Origin: Streptococcus pneumoniae
GTDB taxonomy: Bacteria; Bacillota; Bacilli; Lactobacillales; Streptococcaceae
Reading direction: 5' to 3'
Length of the DNA stretch: 64,000 nt
Assembly: GCF_001113365.1 (NCBI RefSeq)
Contig: NZ_CKYA01000003.1
Span: forward strand, 62,001-126,000
In this document: one piece after another, positions 25,472 through 34,585 of the stretch
Position numbering within the stretch: position 1 is the stretch's first letter
Layout of the letters: each line of letters begins with the position of its first letter
The notes under the pieces: generated by a model
What the model was told of the DNA's origin: nothing
Database searches by the model: none
What the model saw: the letters and a program-made list of their open reading frames with translations, nothing else
Translations under genes and position numbers: made by a program

Positions 25472-27280
25472 TTATTCTACCGTTACTGACTTAGCAAGGT
25501 TACGTGGTTTGTCCACATCAAGTCCACGGTGGAGTGTTGCAAAGTAAGCGACTAATTGCGTTGGCACGACCATTGAAATTGGTGAGAGATAAGGGTGGAC
25601 GGTCGTAAGAACGATGTCGTCTGTATCTTTGGCAACATTTTCTTCTGCAATAGTGAGAACCTTGGCACCACGGGCTGCGACCTCTTGGATATTTCCACGA
25701 GTATGGTTGGCAAGGACTGGATCTGACAAGAGAGCCAAGACTGGCGTTCCTTCTTCAATCAAGGCAATAGTTCCATGCTTGAGTTCTCCTGCCGCAAAAC
25801 CTTCACACTGGATGTAAGAAATCTCTTTGAGTTTGAGACTTGCTTCCATGGCTACATAGTAATCTTGACCACGTCCGATATAAAAGGCGTTGCGAGTTGT
25901 TTCAAGAAGATCACGAAACTTGGCTTCGATGGTTTCTTTCTCTGAAAGAGTTGATTCGATAGACTGAGCTACGATTGACAATTCATGAACCAGGTCAAAG
26001 GCTTGCGCTTTGGCATTGCCATTTGCTTGACCGACTGCTTTTGCAAGAAAGGCAAGGGCTGCAATTTGTGCTGTATAAGCCTTTGTTGATGCTACGGCAA
26101 TTTCAGGACCCGCATGAAGGAGCATGGTATGGTTGGCTTCACGTGAAAGAGTTGAACCTGGTACGTTTGTCACTGTCAAGCTTGGGATTCCCATTTCATT
26201 GGCCTTGACCAAAACCTGACGGCTATCCGCTGTTTCACCAGACTGACTGATAAAGATGAAGAGTGGTTTCTTGCTGAGAAGTGGCATGCCGTAGCCCCAC
26301 TCAGATGAGATTCCAAGTTCAACTGGTGTATCTGTCAATTCTTCCAACATCTTCTTAGAAGCAAATCCTGCGTGGTAAGATGTTCCAGCTGCAAGGATGT
26401 AGATGCGGTCTGCGTCTTGAACGGCCTTAATGATAGCTGGATCTACCACTACTTGACCAGCCTCATCTGTGTAGGCTTGGATGAGTTTACGCATAACCGT
26501 TGGTTGCTCATCAATTTCCTTAAGCATGTAGTAAGGGTAAGTTCCTTTACCGATATCTGACAAGTCAAGTTCTGCAGTGTAGCTAGCACGCTCACGACGA
26601 TTGCCATCATAGTCTTGCACTTCGACGCTATCAGCCTTGACGATTACCAACTCTTTGTCATGAATTTCCATATATTGGTTGGTCTCACGAATCATAGCCA
26701 TAGCGTCTGAGCAGACCATGTTGTAGCCTTCTCCAAGACCAATCAAAAGTGGTGATTTGTTCTTAGCCACATAGATGACTTCAGGATTTTGTGAGTCAAC
26801 CAAGGCAAAGGCATAAGAACCACGGATGATGTGAAGAGCTTTTTTGAAGGCTTCAAGAACTGACAAGCCATCTTCTTCCGCAAATTTTCCAATCAAGTGA
26901 ACGGCGATTTCCGTATCTGTTTGCCCTTTGAAGTGGTGACCTGCAAGGTATTCTTCCTTGATTTCGAGGTAGTTTTCAATCACCCCATTGTGAACCAAGA
27001 CAAAACGTTCTGTCTCAGAGCGGTGTGGGTGAGCATTGTCCTCAGTTGGTTTTCCGTGAGTAGCCCAACGAGTATGTCCAATCCCAGTTGTTCCCTCAAC
27101 ACCAGCTGTCTTGGCAGACAATTCTGCGATACGACCAACAGCCTTGACTAGGTGATTTTCAGCACCACCTAGGACAAAAATCCCCGCAGAATCATAACCA
27201 CGGTATTCGAGCTTTTCAAGCCCTTGAATCAAAATATCAGTTGCATTTGTGTTTCCAACAACACCAACAATTCCACACAT
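25472..27280 (-). CDS. glmS: Glucosamine-6-phosphate synthase (glutamine:fructose-6-P aminotransferase)
   Basis: 602 residues. It makes glucosamine-6-phosphate from fructose-6-P and glutamine, the first step to UDP-GlcNAc and peptidoglycan. The start is placed at 27280 because MCGIVGVVGN exposes Cys2, the glutaminase nucleophile; an upstream in-frame ATG lies above the promoter. The glutaminase half has GHTRWATHGKP and HNGVIENY. Two SIS domains follow (ILAAGTSYHAGFA, ISQSGETADS), ending with the conserved DVDKPRNLAKSVTVE. The ribosome site is poor: the nearest AAGGAG is about 30 nt from the ATG. Promoter and operator repeats suggest amino-sugar control. Confidence 0.96.
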   Translation of the reverse strand: MCGIVGVVGNTNATDILIQGLEKLEYRGYDSAGIFVLGGAENHLVKAVGRIAELSAKTAGVEGTTGIGHTRWATHGKPTEDNAHPHRSETERFVLVHNGVIENYLEIKEEYLAGHHFKGQTDTEIAVHLIGKFAEEDGLSVLEAFKKALHIIRGSYAFALVDSQNPEVIYVAKNKSPLLIGLGEGYNMVCSDAMAMIRETNQYMEIHDKELVIVKADSVEVQDYDGNRRERASYTAELDLSDIGKGTYPYYMLKEIDEQPTVMRKLIQAYTDEAGQVVVDPAIIKAVQDADRIYILAAGTSYHAGFASKKMLEELTDTPVELGISSEWGYGMPLLSKKPLFIFISQSGETADSRQVLVKANEMGIPSLTVTNVPGSTLSREANHTMLLHAGPEIAVASTKAYTAQIAALAFLAKAVGQANGNAKAQAFDLVHELSIVAQSIESTLSEKETIEAKFRDLLETTRNAFYIGRGQDYYVAMEASLKLKEISYIQCEGFAAGELKHGTIALIEEGTPVLALLSDPVLANHTRGNIQEVAARGAKVLTIAEENVAKDTDDIVLTTVHPYLSPISMVVPTQLVAYFATLHRGLDVDKPRNLAKSVTVE

Positions 27281-27318
27281 AGTATATACGACACAGACCA
27301 GCTGTGCTTTCTCCTTAA

Positions 27319-27410
27319 ATTGGTATAGTCTGATTCCCCTTTTATAGAACCAGCAAAAACAGTATATACTTGTTTCTTTCACTTGTCAAGAGTAAAAATT
27401 GGTATAGTTC
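27319..27410 (-). promoter_or_regulatory. glmS promoter flanked by two NagR/YvoA-type dre half-operators
   Basis: Minus strand -35 TTGACA (27384-27389), 17 bp, -10 TATACT (27361-27366). The plus-strand sequence AATTGGTATAGT occurs at 27397-27408 and again at 27319-27330, 78 bp apart, on each side of the promoter. It matches the first ten bases of the B. subtilis dre operator (ATTGGTATAG...) bound by the GntR-family GlcN6P/GlcNAc6P sensor NagR/YvoA. Confidence 0.65.
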
Positions 27411-27430
27411 AAATTACGCTCCTGTAAGCA

Positions 27431-27470
27431 AAAGACTCTGACCAATTAGGATAATCAGTCATAGTCCTTT
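27431..27470 (-). terminator. Terminator between the GH1 gene and glmS
   Basis: GACTCTGAC / GTCATAGTC stem with one mismatch and T runs on both sides, so it may act on either strand. Confidence 0.7.
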
Positions 27471-27471
27471 T

Positions 27472-28851
27472 TTAAAATCCATTATTATCGCTTAATTCCT
27501 TGAACCAGTACCCTGATTTCTTCAGACGACGTTCTTGCGTTTCCAAGTCTAATTCGACCAAACCATAGCGATTTTTATAGCTATTGAGCCATGACCAGCA
27601 ATCAATAAAGGTCCAGATTAAGTATCCTTTACAGTTGGCTCCGTCTTCAATGGCACGGTGAAGTTCACGCAGATGACCTTTTACAAAGTCAATACGGTAA
27701 TCATCTTGAATCATTCCATCTTGACGGAATTTTTCTTCCCCTTCAACACCCATACCATTCTCTGTCAACATCCACTCAATATTGCCATAATTTTCCTTGA
27801 TATTTTGGGCGATGTCATAAATCCCCTGCTCATAAATCTCCCAGCCACGGTGAGGATTGATTTTACGTCCAGGCATCACATAAGGCTCATAAAAATGTTC
27901 TGGTAAGAGTGGACTCTCTGGATGCTTAGTAAATCGAGGCGCCATAACACGCAAAGGTTGATAGTAGTTGACACCAAGGAAATCCACCGTATTTTCACGA
28001 ATGAGCTCCAACTCCTCCTCTGTAGCATCAGGAAAGAGACCTTGTTCATGCAAGATTTCTACCAACTCCTGTGGATAAGTCCCCAAAACAGACGGATCTA
28101 AGAAAGATTGAGCCTGAAAAAGGTCCGCAATACGAGCAGCCTTGACATCAGCAGGATGCTGGCTACGTGGATAAGCCGGTGTCAAGTTGAGGACAATCCC
28201 AATCTTGGAATCAGGCAAGAGTTCATGACAGGCCTTAACCGCCCGACTGCTGGCCAATTGTGTGTGATAGGCTACTTTTACCGCTGCTTCTGCATCTACC
28301 TTATGTGGATAATGGGCATCGTAAAAATAGCCAAATTCTACTGGAACGATGGGTTCGTTAAAGGTAATCCATTGATCCACTAAATCTCCATAAGTCTCAA
28401 AACAAAAACGAGCATAGTCTTCATAGACTGAGACAGTCGCCTTATTTTCCCAACCATCACCATCTTCTTGAAGAGCAAAAGGGAGATCAAAATGATAGAG
28501 ATTGACTAACAGACGAATCCCTTTGGCCTTAATAGCTTCAAAAACCTTACGATAGAAAGCCACACCTTGAGCATTGACTTTTCCACAGCCTTGTGGAAAA
28601 ATCCGAGACCATTGAATGGAAGTCCGAAAGGCTGTGTGACCAGTTTCTACCAGTAGCTCAATATCCTTTTCCCAGTTTTCATAGAAGGTCGATGTCTTAT
28701 CTGGACCAATTCCATTATAGTAGCGATTTGGCTCCACTTGGTACCAATAATCCCAGAGATTATCTCCCTTACCATCACCAGCTACACGTCCTTCTGTCTG
28801 TGGTCCAGAAGTAGAGGATCCCCAGACAAAATCCTTTGGAAATCTTAGCAT
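27472..28851 (-). CDS. bglA: 6-phospho-beta-glucosidase (GH1)
   Basis: 459-residue GH1 enzyme. Acid/base Glu is in TFNEP, the nucleophile Glu in LTENGMG. N-terminus FPKDFVWGSSTSGPQTEG and the C-terminal W-x-Y-K-x-R-Y loop (SYKNRYGLVELD) are typical; the Lys-Tyr pair of this loop is associated with phospho-substrate binding. It would hydrolyse PTS-imported beta-glucosides in the cytosol. No PTS gene adjoins it. It lies between the proS and glmS units, each with its own terminator. Confidence 0.9.
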   Translation of the reverse strand: MLRFPKDFVWGSSTSGPQTEGRVAGDGKGDNLWDYWYQVEPNRYYNGIGPDKTSTFYENWEKDIELLVETGHTAFRTSIQWSRIFPQGCGKVNAQGVAFYRKVFEAIKAKGIRLLVNLYHFDLPFALQEDGDGWENKATVSVYEDYARFCFETYGDLVDQWITFNEPIVPVEFGYFYDAHYPHKVDAEAAVKVAYHTQLASSRAVKACHELLPDSKIGIVLNLTPAYPRSQHPADVKAARIADLFQAQSFLDPSVLGTYPQELVEILHEQGLFPDATEEELELIRENTVDFLGVNYYQPLRVMAPRFTKHPESPLLPEHFYEPYVMPGRKINPHRGWEIYEQGIYDIAQNIKENYGNIEWMLTENGMGVEGEEKFRQDGMIQDDYRIDFVKGHLRELHRAIEDGANCKGYLIWTFIDCWSWLNSYKNRYGLVELDLETQERRLKKSGYWFKELSDNNGF

Positions 28852-28891
28852 ACATTTACCTCTTTATCTACTCATTTTTCCTATTATATAG

Positions 28892-28935
28892 AAAAAACAA
28901 GGTAAAAACTAGTTACATTTTTTCCTTGTTTTTCT
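28892..28935 (-). terminator. Terminator of the uppS-cdsA-eep-proS operon
   Basis: AAAAACAAGG / CCTTGTTTTT stem with T runs, just after the proS stop. Confidence 0.8.
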
Positions 28936-28949
28936 TCTGATTATAGTTT

Positions 28950-30803
28950 TTATTTCTTGCTTAGGATTTCAAGCGTTTCAAGCAAGTTATCTGCATGAAC
29001 CTCGATGGTATCACCAGTCGCTTTAATCTTAACTTCTACGATGCCATCGGCTGCTTTTTTACCAACAGTGATACGGATTGGCAACCCTATCAAGTCGCTA
29101 TCGCTGAATTTAACACCGACACGCTCGTTGCGGTCATCTGTCAAGACTTCGTAACCAGCTCCCATCAAGCTTGCTTCAAGCTTTTCTGTCAAGGCCTGCG
29201 CTTCTTCATCCTTAACATTGACAGTGATCAAATGCACATCAAATGGTGCCAATTCTTTAGGGAAGTTGATTCCCCAAGCGTAACGGTATTCACCTTTTGG
29301 TGTTTTGTTAACAAAGAGGCGAGCGTGTTGCTCCATAACAGCTGAAAGGAGACGGCTGACACCGATACCGTAACATCCCATGATGATTGGCACAGCACGG
29401 CCATTTTCATCCAAAACATCTGCTCCCATGCTGGCTGAATAGCGAGTGCCGAGTTTGAAGATGTGACCAATTTCGATACCACGCGCAAAGTTAAGGACAC
29501 CTTGTCCGTCTGGTGAAATTTCACCCTCACGAACTTCACGGATATCCACATATTCTGCAGTAAAATCACGACCTGGGTTCACACCAGTCAAGTGGTAGCC
29601 ATCTTCGTTAGCACCGACAACTGCATTGCGAACATCTTGCACCTTACGATCTGCAATAATTTTAACATTCTCTGGCAAACCAACTGGGCCAAGTGAACCA
29701 AAACCTGCTTGAACAAAACTTGCTACTTCTTCTTCGCTAGCAACATCAAAGAAATCTGCTCCCAAGTGGTTTTTCAACTTGACTTCGTTGAGTTGGTCAT
29801 TTCCAACTAGAAGGGCTACAACAAGCTCACCATCTGCCATATAGAAGAGGGTTTTGATTGTTTGTTCTTCTGGAACATTGAGGAAGGTTGCCACTTCATC
29901 AATTGATTTAACATCTGGAGTTGCAACACGAGTCACTTCTTCTTCAGCGACAACACGGTTGCTTGGTTTGTACTCGTTTGTTGCCATTTCTAAGTTAGCC
30001 GCATAGCTAGACTCACTTGAGTAAGCAATGGTATCTTCACCAGAAACCATCCATTTGAGCAATTCTGCCTTGATTTCTTCTTGCACTTCTGCAGGAATTT
30101 CGCCAAATGAAGCAACTGACTTATCCAAGACAACCCAGCGATCAAGGTCTGTACGAGCTGGTGTGATGGCCATAAATTCTTGGCTGTCCTTACCACCCAT
30201 GGCTCCACCGTCACCAATGATAGCCTTGAAGTCTAAACCACTACGAGTAAAAACACGCTCATAAGCAGCCTTATACTCATCATAAACACTGTCCAAGCTA
30301 TCATAGTTAGCGTGGAAACTGTAAGCATCCTTCATGATAAACTCACGTGTACGGAGAAGTCCATTACGTGGGCGTTTTTCATCACGATACTTAGGCTGAA
30401 TTTGGTAAAGGTTAAGTGGCAATTGCTTGTAAGACTTAACAGAATCACGGACAATAGCTGTAAATGTTTCTTCGTGTGTTGGACCTAATATAAAGTCTGA
30501 TTTTTCACGGTTTTTTAGTTTGTAAAGGTCTTCACCATAAGTTTCGTAACGACCTGATTCGCGCCACAATTCTGCACTGAGGAGGGCAGGAGCCAACATC
30601 TCAACGGCACCAATCTTGTCGAATTCTTGGCGCATGATATTTTTAGCTTTTTCAATCACACGATTGGCAAGTGGTAGGTAAGAATAAACACCTGCTGAAA
30701 CTTGACGAACATAACCAGCACGCAACATAAGAGCATGACTGATAACTTGAGCATCGCTTGGCATTTCGCGAAGCGTTGGGATAGGCATTTTACTTTGTTT
30801 CAT
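28950..30803 (-). CDS. proS: Prolyl-tRNA synthetase (bacterial type)
   Basis: 617-residue class II synthetase. N-terminal PTLREMPSDAQVISHALML, motif 2 around PKYRDEKRPRNGLLRTREF, the editing (INS) domain about 230-400 that hydrolyses mischarged Ala-tRNA(Pro), motif 3 GCYGIGVSRLL and an anticodon-binding domain. Length is typical. Fourth gene of the operon, 12 bp after eep. Confidence 0.97.
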   Translation of the reverse strand: MKQSKMPIPTLREMPSDAQVISHALMLRAGYVRQVSAGVYSYLPLANRVIEKAKNIMRQEFDKIGAVEMLAPALLSAELWRESGRYETYGEDLYKLKNREKSDFILGPTHEETFTAIVRDSVKSYKQLPLNLYQIQPKYRDEKRPRNGLLRTREFIMKDAYSFHANYDSLDSVYDEYKAAYERVFTRSGLDFKAIIGDGGAMGGKDSQEFMAITPARTDLDRWVVLDKSVASFGEIPAEVQEEIKAELLKWMVSGEDTIAYSSESSYAANLEMATNEYKPSNRVVAEEEVTRVATPDVKSIDEVATFLNVPEEQTIKTLFYMADGELVVALLVGNDQLNEVKLKNHLGADFFDVASEEEVASFVQAGFGSLGPVGLPENVKIIADRKVQDVRNAVVGANEDGYHLTGVNPGRDFTAEYVDIREVREGEISPDGQGVLNFARGIEIGHIFKLGTRYSASMGADVLDENGRAVPIIMGCYGIGVSRLLSAVMEQHARLFVNKTPKGEYRYAWGINFPKELAPFDVHLITVNVKDEEAQALTEKLEASLMGAGYEVLTDDRNERVGVKFSDSDLIGLPIRITVGKKAADGIVEVKIKATGDTIEVHADNLLETLEILSKK

Positions 30804-30815
30804 AATATTCCTCGA

Positions 30816-32075
30816 TTATCTAAAAAAGAGTCGCATGATGTCATTCCAAGTCACAGCAATCATCAAGACAACCATGATGACCACTCCGGCCAAGGTGACA
30901 TAGGTTTCAATTTCTTGTTTCAATGGTTTGCGGCGGATAGCTTCTAGGATATTGAGCACAATCTTACCACCATCCAGAGCTGGAATCGGAATAAGATTAA
31001 AAATCCCAATATTGATGGAAATCATTGCCAAGAAGTACAAGACATTCTCAATTCCATTTTTAGCAGCATCACTACTTGCCTTAAAGATGGCAACAGGTCC
31101 ACCTAGCTTGTTCAAATCCGGTTGGAAAATCAGATTTTTCAGAGCTGATAGAATTCGGAGGGCCGAGTCGGCTGCAGTTGTAAATCCACCTACAAACATA
31201 GATACAAAATCTGACTTAATCCCTGGTTGAACACCTAGAAGGTAACGTCCTTGACTTTCTTCCGGAGTAACAGTGACTTGTTTGTCACTCCCCTTTTCAG
31301 AAATAGTCACATCCAAGGTCGGTGCCGTCTTATCTTTGGTTTCTGTTTCCACAGCCTGAATCAAGCTTTCCCAATTGCTAATCTCATGTGAGCCAATCTT
31401 GGTAATCTGGGCCGTTTCTGGTACTCCTACCTTGGCCAAGGCCCCTTGGGGCATGACATGGAACTTGTTGGTATCAACATCTCTAACACCACCCTGCATA
31501 AAGATTAAAATCCAGAAAACAACAACACCTAAGATAAAGTTATTCATAGGTCCTGCAAAGTTGGTAATCAGTTTGCCCCAGATAGTCGCATTTTGATATT
31601 GAACATCTAAGGGAGCAATCCGAACCTCAGTTCCATCTGCTTCCACAACCGTTGCATCGTGATCCACTGCAAATGTTTTTTCTTCTTCCAGAACCAAGCC
31701 CCTGATAAAGAGCTTGTCTTCAAAATCAAACTGAGTCACCTGCATAGGAAGGGCCGTTTGATCCAACTTTTTACCAGAAAGATTGATGCGTTTAACCTTA
31801 CCATCATCAGTAAGCGTCAAACTGACAGGAGTCCCTGTCTTGATTTCAGTTGTATCATCACCCCAACCGGCCATGCGAACATAGCCACCCAGAGGCAAGA
31901 TTCGAATAGTATAGGCCGTTCCATCCTTGCCAATGTGAGCAAAGATTTTGGGTCCCATACCAATGGCAAATTCACGCACTAGAATCCCTGATTTCTTGGC
32001 AAAGTAGAAGTGTCCGAACTCGTGCACCACTACAATAATCCCAAAAACCAGAATAAAGGTTAAAATTCCGAGCAT
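30816..32075 (-). CDS. eep: Intramembrane zinc protease Eep (RseP/site-2 protease)
   Basis: 419 residues. The zinc site is VVVHEFGHFYFAK in the first membrane helix; a PDZ domain lies in the middle and the third ligand region is NLIPIPALDGGKIVLN. The protein processes signal peptides and small peptide pheromones inside the membrane in streptococci and enterococci. It lies 21 bp after cdsA in the operon. Confidence 0.95.
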   Translation of the reverse strand: MLGILTFILVFGIIVVVHEFGHFYFAKKSGILVREFAIGMGPKIFAHIGKDGTAYTIRILPLGGYVRMAGWGDDTTEIKTGTPVSLTLTDDGKVKRINLSGKKLDQTALPMQVTQFDFEDKLFIRGLVLEEEKTFAVDHDATVVEADGTEVRIAPLDVQYQNATIWGKLITNFAGPMNNFILGVVVFWILIFMQGGVRDVDTNKFHVMPQGALAKVGVPETAQITKIGSHEISNWESLIQAVETETKDKTAPTLDVTISEKGSDKQVTVTPEESQGRYLLGVQPGIKSDFVSMFVGGFTTAADSALRILSALKNLIFQPDLNKLGGPVAIFKASSDAAKNGIENVLYFLAMISINIGIFNLIPIPALDGGKIVLNILEAIRRKPLKQEIETYVTLAGVVIMVVLMIAVTWNDIMRLFFR

Positions 32076-32096
32076 AGTATTTCCTCCGTCTTTTGA

Positions 32097-32900
32097 TTAA
32101 AAGAGTCCAAACAAGTGCATGATTGGAAATACAAGCAACATACTATCGAAACGATCCAAAACACCACCATGTCCAGGGATAAATTTCCCAGAATCCTTAA
32201 CACCAAAGTGACGCTTGATCGAACTTTCTAGTAAATCACCAAATTGTCCAGCAATGCTAAAGAAAATAGCAAAGACTGACATCTTGTAAATTCCATACGG
32301 AAGAGCAACTGTACTGTCAAACATCATAAAGATAATAGTTACTAAAATCGCACCTAAAATACCACCCAAGGCACCCTCAAAGGTTTTATTTGGAGAAACC
32401 GTTGGAGCCAGTTTCCGTTTCCCAAAGTTCATCCCAGCAAGATAGGCACCACTGTCGGTAGCCCAGACGATACACAAGGCCAATAGAGCCTTATCTAAAC
32501 CTGCAATTCTAGCATCTAATAGAGCATTAAAACCAAAGCCCACGTAGAAACTCATAGCAAGCGGGAAAACAGCATCCTCAATCGTATAGGACTTGCTAAA
32601 AACGGTCGTTCCCAACATGATTGAAATCAAAACACTATAGGCAACCACATTCCCATCAACTGGTAAAAAAGTTAGATAATTCTCCAAGGGAATGGTTAAG
32701 GCAAAGGTTGCAAAGAGGGTCAAGAGGCCCTCCATAGTCATGGTCTCTAGACTTCTCATCTTCAAAAGTTCATGCATGGCTAGCATGGCTATGATTCCAA
32801 TTGCTATCTGAAGCAAGAGTCCCCCAATCATTAAAATCGGTAGGAAAATAGCCAGGGCAATCCCTGCAAACAAGGTTCTTTTCTGTAAATCCTGTGTCAT
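32097..32900 (-). CDS. cdsA: CDP-diglyceride synthetase
   Basis: 267-residue polytopic membrane enzyme that makes CDP-diacylglycerol from phosphatidate and CTP for phospholipid synthesis. The C-terminal signature is clear: KLAPTVSPNKTFEGALGG then GDLLESSIKRHFGVKDS and PGHGGVLDRFDS. It begins 8 bp after uppS. Confidence 0.96.
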   Translation of the reverse strand: MTQDLQKRTLFAGIALAIFLPILMIGGLLLQIAIGIIAMLAMHELLKMRSLETMTMEGLLTLFATFALTIPLENYLTFLPVDGNVVAYSVLISIMLGTTVFSKSYTIEDAVFPLAMSFYVGFGFNALLDARIAGLDKALLALCIVWATDSGAYLAGMNFGKRKLAPTVSPNKTFEGALGGILGAILVTIIFMMFDSTVALPYGIYKMSVFAIFFSIAGQFGDLLESSIKRHFGVKDSGKFIPGHGGVLDRFDSMLLVFPIMHLFGLF

Positions 32901-32908
32901 ATTTCCTC

Positions 32909-33667
32909 CTAAACTCCTCCAAATCGGCGATGACGACGATTGTAGGCAAGAATGGCTTCCTGCAAGGCCGCCTCGTCAAAATCAGGCCACAAGGTGTCCG
33001 TAAAATAGAGCTCACTATAGGCTCCCTGCCATGGAAGGAAATTGCTCAAACGCAATTCTCCACTAGTACGGATAATCAAGTCTGGGTCTCGTAAGTCCTT
33101 AGGCAAATGCTGGGTGAAGAGATAGTTGCCAATCAATTCCTCTGTAATGTCACCTGGGTTGATTTTGGCATCTAACACATCCTGAGAAATCAACTTAAGA
33201 GCCTGTGTAATCTCAGCACGTCCACCATAGTTGAGGGCAAAATTAAGAATCAAACCTGTGTTGTTCTTAGTCAATTCCTCAGCCTTGGTCAGAGCTTCAA
33301 AAGTCTGCTTAGGCAGGCGGTCTGTCTCCCCAATCATTTGAATCTTAACATTATTCGCATGCAGTTCCGGGACATAATTATCATAAAACTCTACTGGCAA
33401 GTTCATGATAAACTTGACTTCCTGATCTGGACGGGTCCAGTTTTCTGTAGAAAAAGCATAGACCGTAATAACCTTAACGCCTAGTTTGTTAGCTGCCTTG
33501 GTCACGGTTTGCAATGCTTCCATGCCCGCCTTATGTCCGAAGACTCGCGGTTGCATACGTTTTTTAGCCCAACGGCCATTGCCATCCATGATGATGCCGA
33601 TATGAGCAGGAACCTGTGTCGGAACCTCTACTTCCACAGCCTTATCTTTCTTAAAAAATCCAAACAT
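32909..33667 (-). CDS. uppS: Undecaprenyl diphosphate synthase
   Basis: 252 residues from the ATG at 33665-33667, which follows an AGGAATAAGATC ribosome site; the frame extends only six codons upstream to a TTG. IIMDGNGRWAKKR carries the catalytic Asp and the pyrophosphate-binding region; YAFSTENWTRP and DLIIRTSGELRLSNFLPWQ are conserved. It builds the C55 lipid carrier for wall, teichoic acid and capsule. First gene of uppS-cdsA-eep-proS. Confidence 0.95.
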   Translation of the reverse strand: MFGFFKKDKAVEVEVPTQVPAHIGIIMDGNGRWAKKRMQPRVFGHKAGMEALQTVTKAANKLGVKVITVYAFSTENWTRPDQEVKFIMNLPVEFYDNYVPELHANNVKIQMIGETDRLPKQTFEALTKAEELTKNNTGLILNFALNYGGRAEITQALKLISQDVLDAKINPGDITEELIGNYLFTQHLPKDLRDPDLIIRTSGELRLSNFLPWQGAYSELYFTDTLWPDFDEAALQEAILAYNRRHRRFGGV

Positions 33668-33699
33668 GATCTTATTCCTATTCAAAAATCTATCGTTTC

Positions 33700-33705
33700 A
33701 TTATA
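33700..33705 (-). promoter_or_regulatory. Predicted uppS promoter (extended -10)
   Basis: Minus-strand TGGTATAAT about 33 bp before the uppS ATG; the -35 is weak and the BOX element begins about 40 bp further upstream. Confidence 0.5.
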
Positions 33706-33743
33706 CCATATTTCCCTATTTTCTTCTATCACTAAGCTATTTA

Positions 33744-33854
33744 TACTCTTCGAAAATCTCTTCAAACCACGTCAGCTCTATCTGCAACCTCAAAACAGTG
33801 TTTTGAGCAACCTGCGGTTAGCTTCCTAGTTTGCACTTTGATTTTCATTGAGTA
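33744..33854 (+). repeat. BOX element with truncated boxA and one partial boxB
   Basis: About 111 bp. boxA is intact to CCACGTCAG, then jumps directly into CTCTATCTGCAACCTCAAAACAG-like boxB sequence, losing the rest of boxA and the first part of boxB, and ends in boxC (CATTGAGTA). It looks like an internal deletion between boxA and boxB. Confidence 0.85.
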
Positions 33855-33882
33855 TTATTCTCAGGCGCAAAGCCCATTTTTC

Positions 33883-33978
33883 AAAAAAATAAGCCGCCTG
33901 ATTGGGCGACTTTATTTTTTATAGGGAGATTATTATGAAAAAGTTTTAGGAGTTTAAGTTAAGGTCTTCTTAACTTAT
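33883..33978 (-). ncRNA. ccnD: CiaR-dependent small RNA csRNA (ccnD)
   Basis: About 96 nt, from the start predicted 7 nt after the -10 to the terminator stem AGTCGCC / GGCGGCTT plus T run (33883-33912). The body carries C-rich anti-Shine-Dalgarno stretches (ACTCC, ATCTCCC). Promoter architecture is the CiaR type (next entry). Position, length and 3.5-kb distance from the ccnA/ccnB pair fit pneumococcal ccnD. The csRNAs repress mRNAs for competence and other functions by base pairing. Confidence 0.8.
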
Positions 33979-33984
33979 GAACTT

Positions 33985-34017
33985 AGTATACACTTCCTAG
34001 CTTAAAGTTTCCTTAAG
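33985..34017 (-). promoter_or_regulatory. CiaR-controlled promoter of ccnD
   Basis: Minus strand CTTAAG-N5-TTTAAG (34001-34017), 10 bp, then -10 TATACT (33985-33990). This is the CiaR direct repeat (TTTAAG-N5-TTTAAG) in place of a -35. It overlaps the stop codon of the nucleotidyltransferase gene. Confidence 0.85.
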
Positions 34018-34585
34018 AAGTTTTAAAAATCAAATTTTTCCATTTCTCCTGCCAATTTTTCTTGGATAATCGTGTTTGATAGAGTTCCATTCGTTCTTGA
34101 TTCTCTAAAAAATGAGGAGTTGGACGAACTTGAAAATTCAAAATATCCTCCAGACCGTATGGAGTAAAGAGTTCCAAAACGGATTCTTCATTCAAGCGCA
34201 GTCCAACTGCCGTACACCGTTCTGGATACTTACTCATGGCATCACAAGAGCTGCTATAGGGAGCAGTATGAGGGCTGTGCTGGTGCATATAGACCTGATT
34301 TTTCAATTCCCACTGGTACTGAGGAAAGTCCTCTCTCAGCTTTTTCTCTAGGGACAAGGTTTCCTCGTAAGAAATATCTGAATCAAAGAAAATCACATCT
34401 ACATCTGTTTCACAGTCAAAGGGGGATTTGTCTGACAAGAGATTCCAGATGAAATTTCTGACAGAACCTGCTGCCAACCAGGAATCTTTCAACTCCAAGT
34501 TTCGGATGACAGTCAGAATAGCCATCATATCTGGATTTTTTCTAAAAGCTTCTAGAATTTCTTGCTTATTTTTCATTATATTCAT
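34013..34585 (-). CDS. Nucleotidyltransferase-family protein
   Basis: About 190 residues. WLAAGSVRNFIWNLL followed by DVDVIFFD gives the Gly-Ser and Asp-x-Asp pattern of the polymerase-beta-like nucleotidyltransferase fold (DUF925-type family). Substrate unknown. Two candidate starts, MNI at 34585 and MKN nine bases on, both overlap the end of ruvB and suggest translational coupling. The ccnD promoter overlaps its 3' end. Confidence 0.75.
   Translation of the reverse strand: MNIMKNKQEILEAFRKNPDMMAILTVIRNLELKDSWLAAGSVRNFIWNLLSDKSPFDCETDVDVIFFDSDISYEETLSLEKKLREDFPQYQWELKNQVYMHQHSPHTAPYSSSCDAMSKYPERCTAVGLRLNEESVLELFTPYGLEDILNFQVRPTPHFLENQERMELYQTRLSKKNWQEKWKNLIFKTS

Noticed and set aside
25472..27382. 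glmS start at 27382
   Set aside because: It precedes the promoter and would bury Cys2, the catalytic N-terminus.
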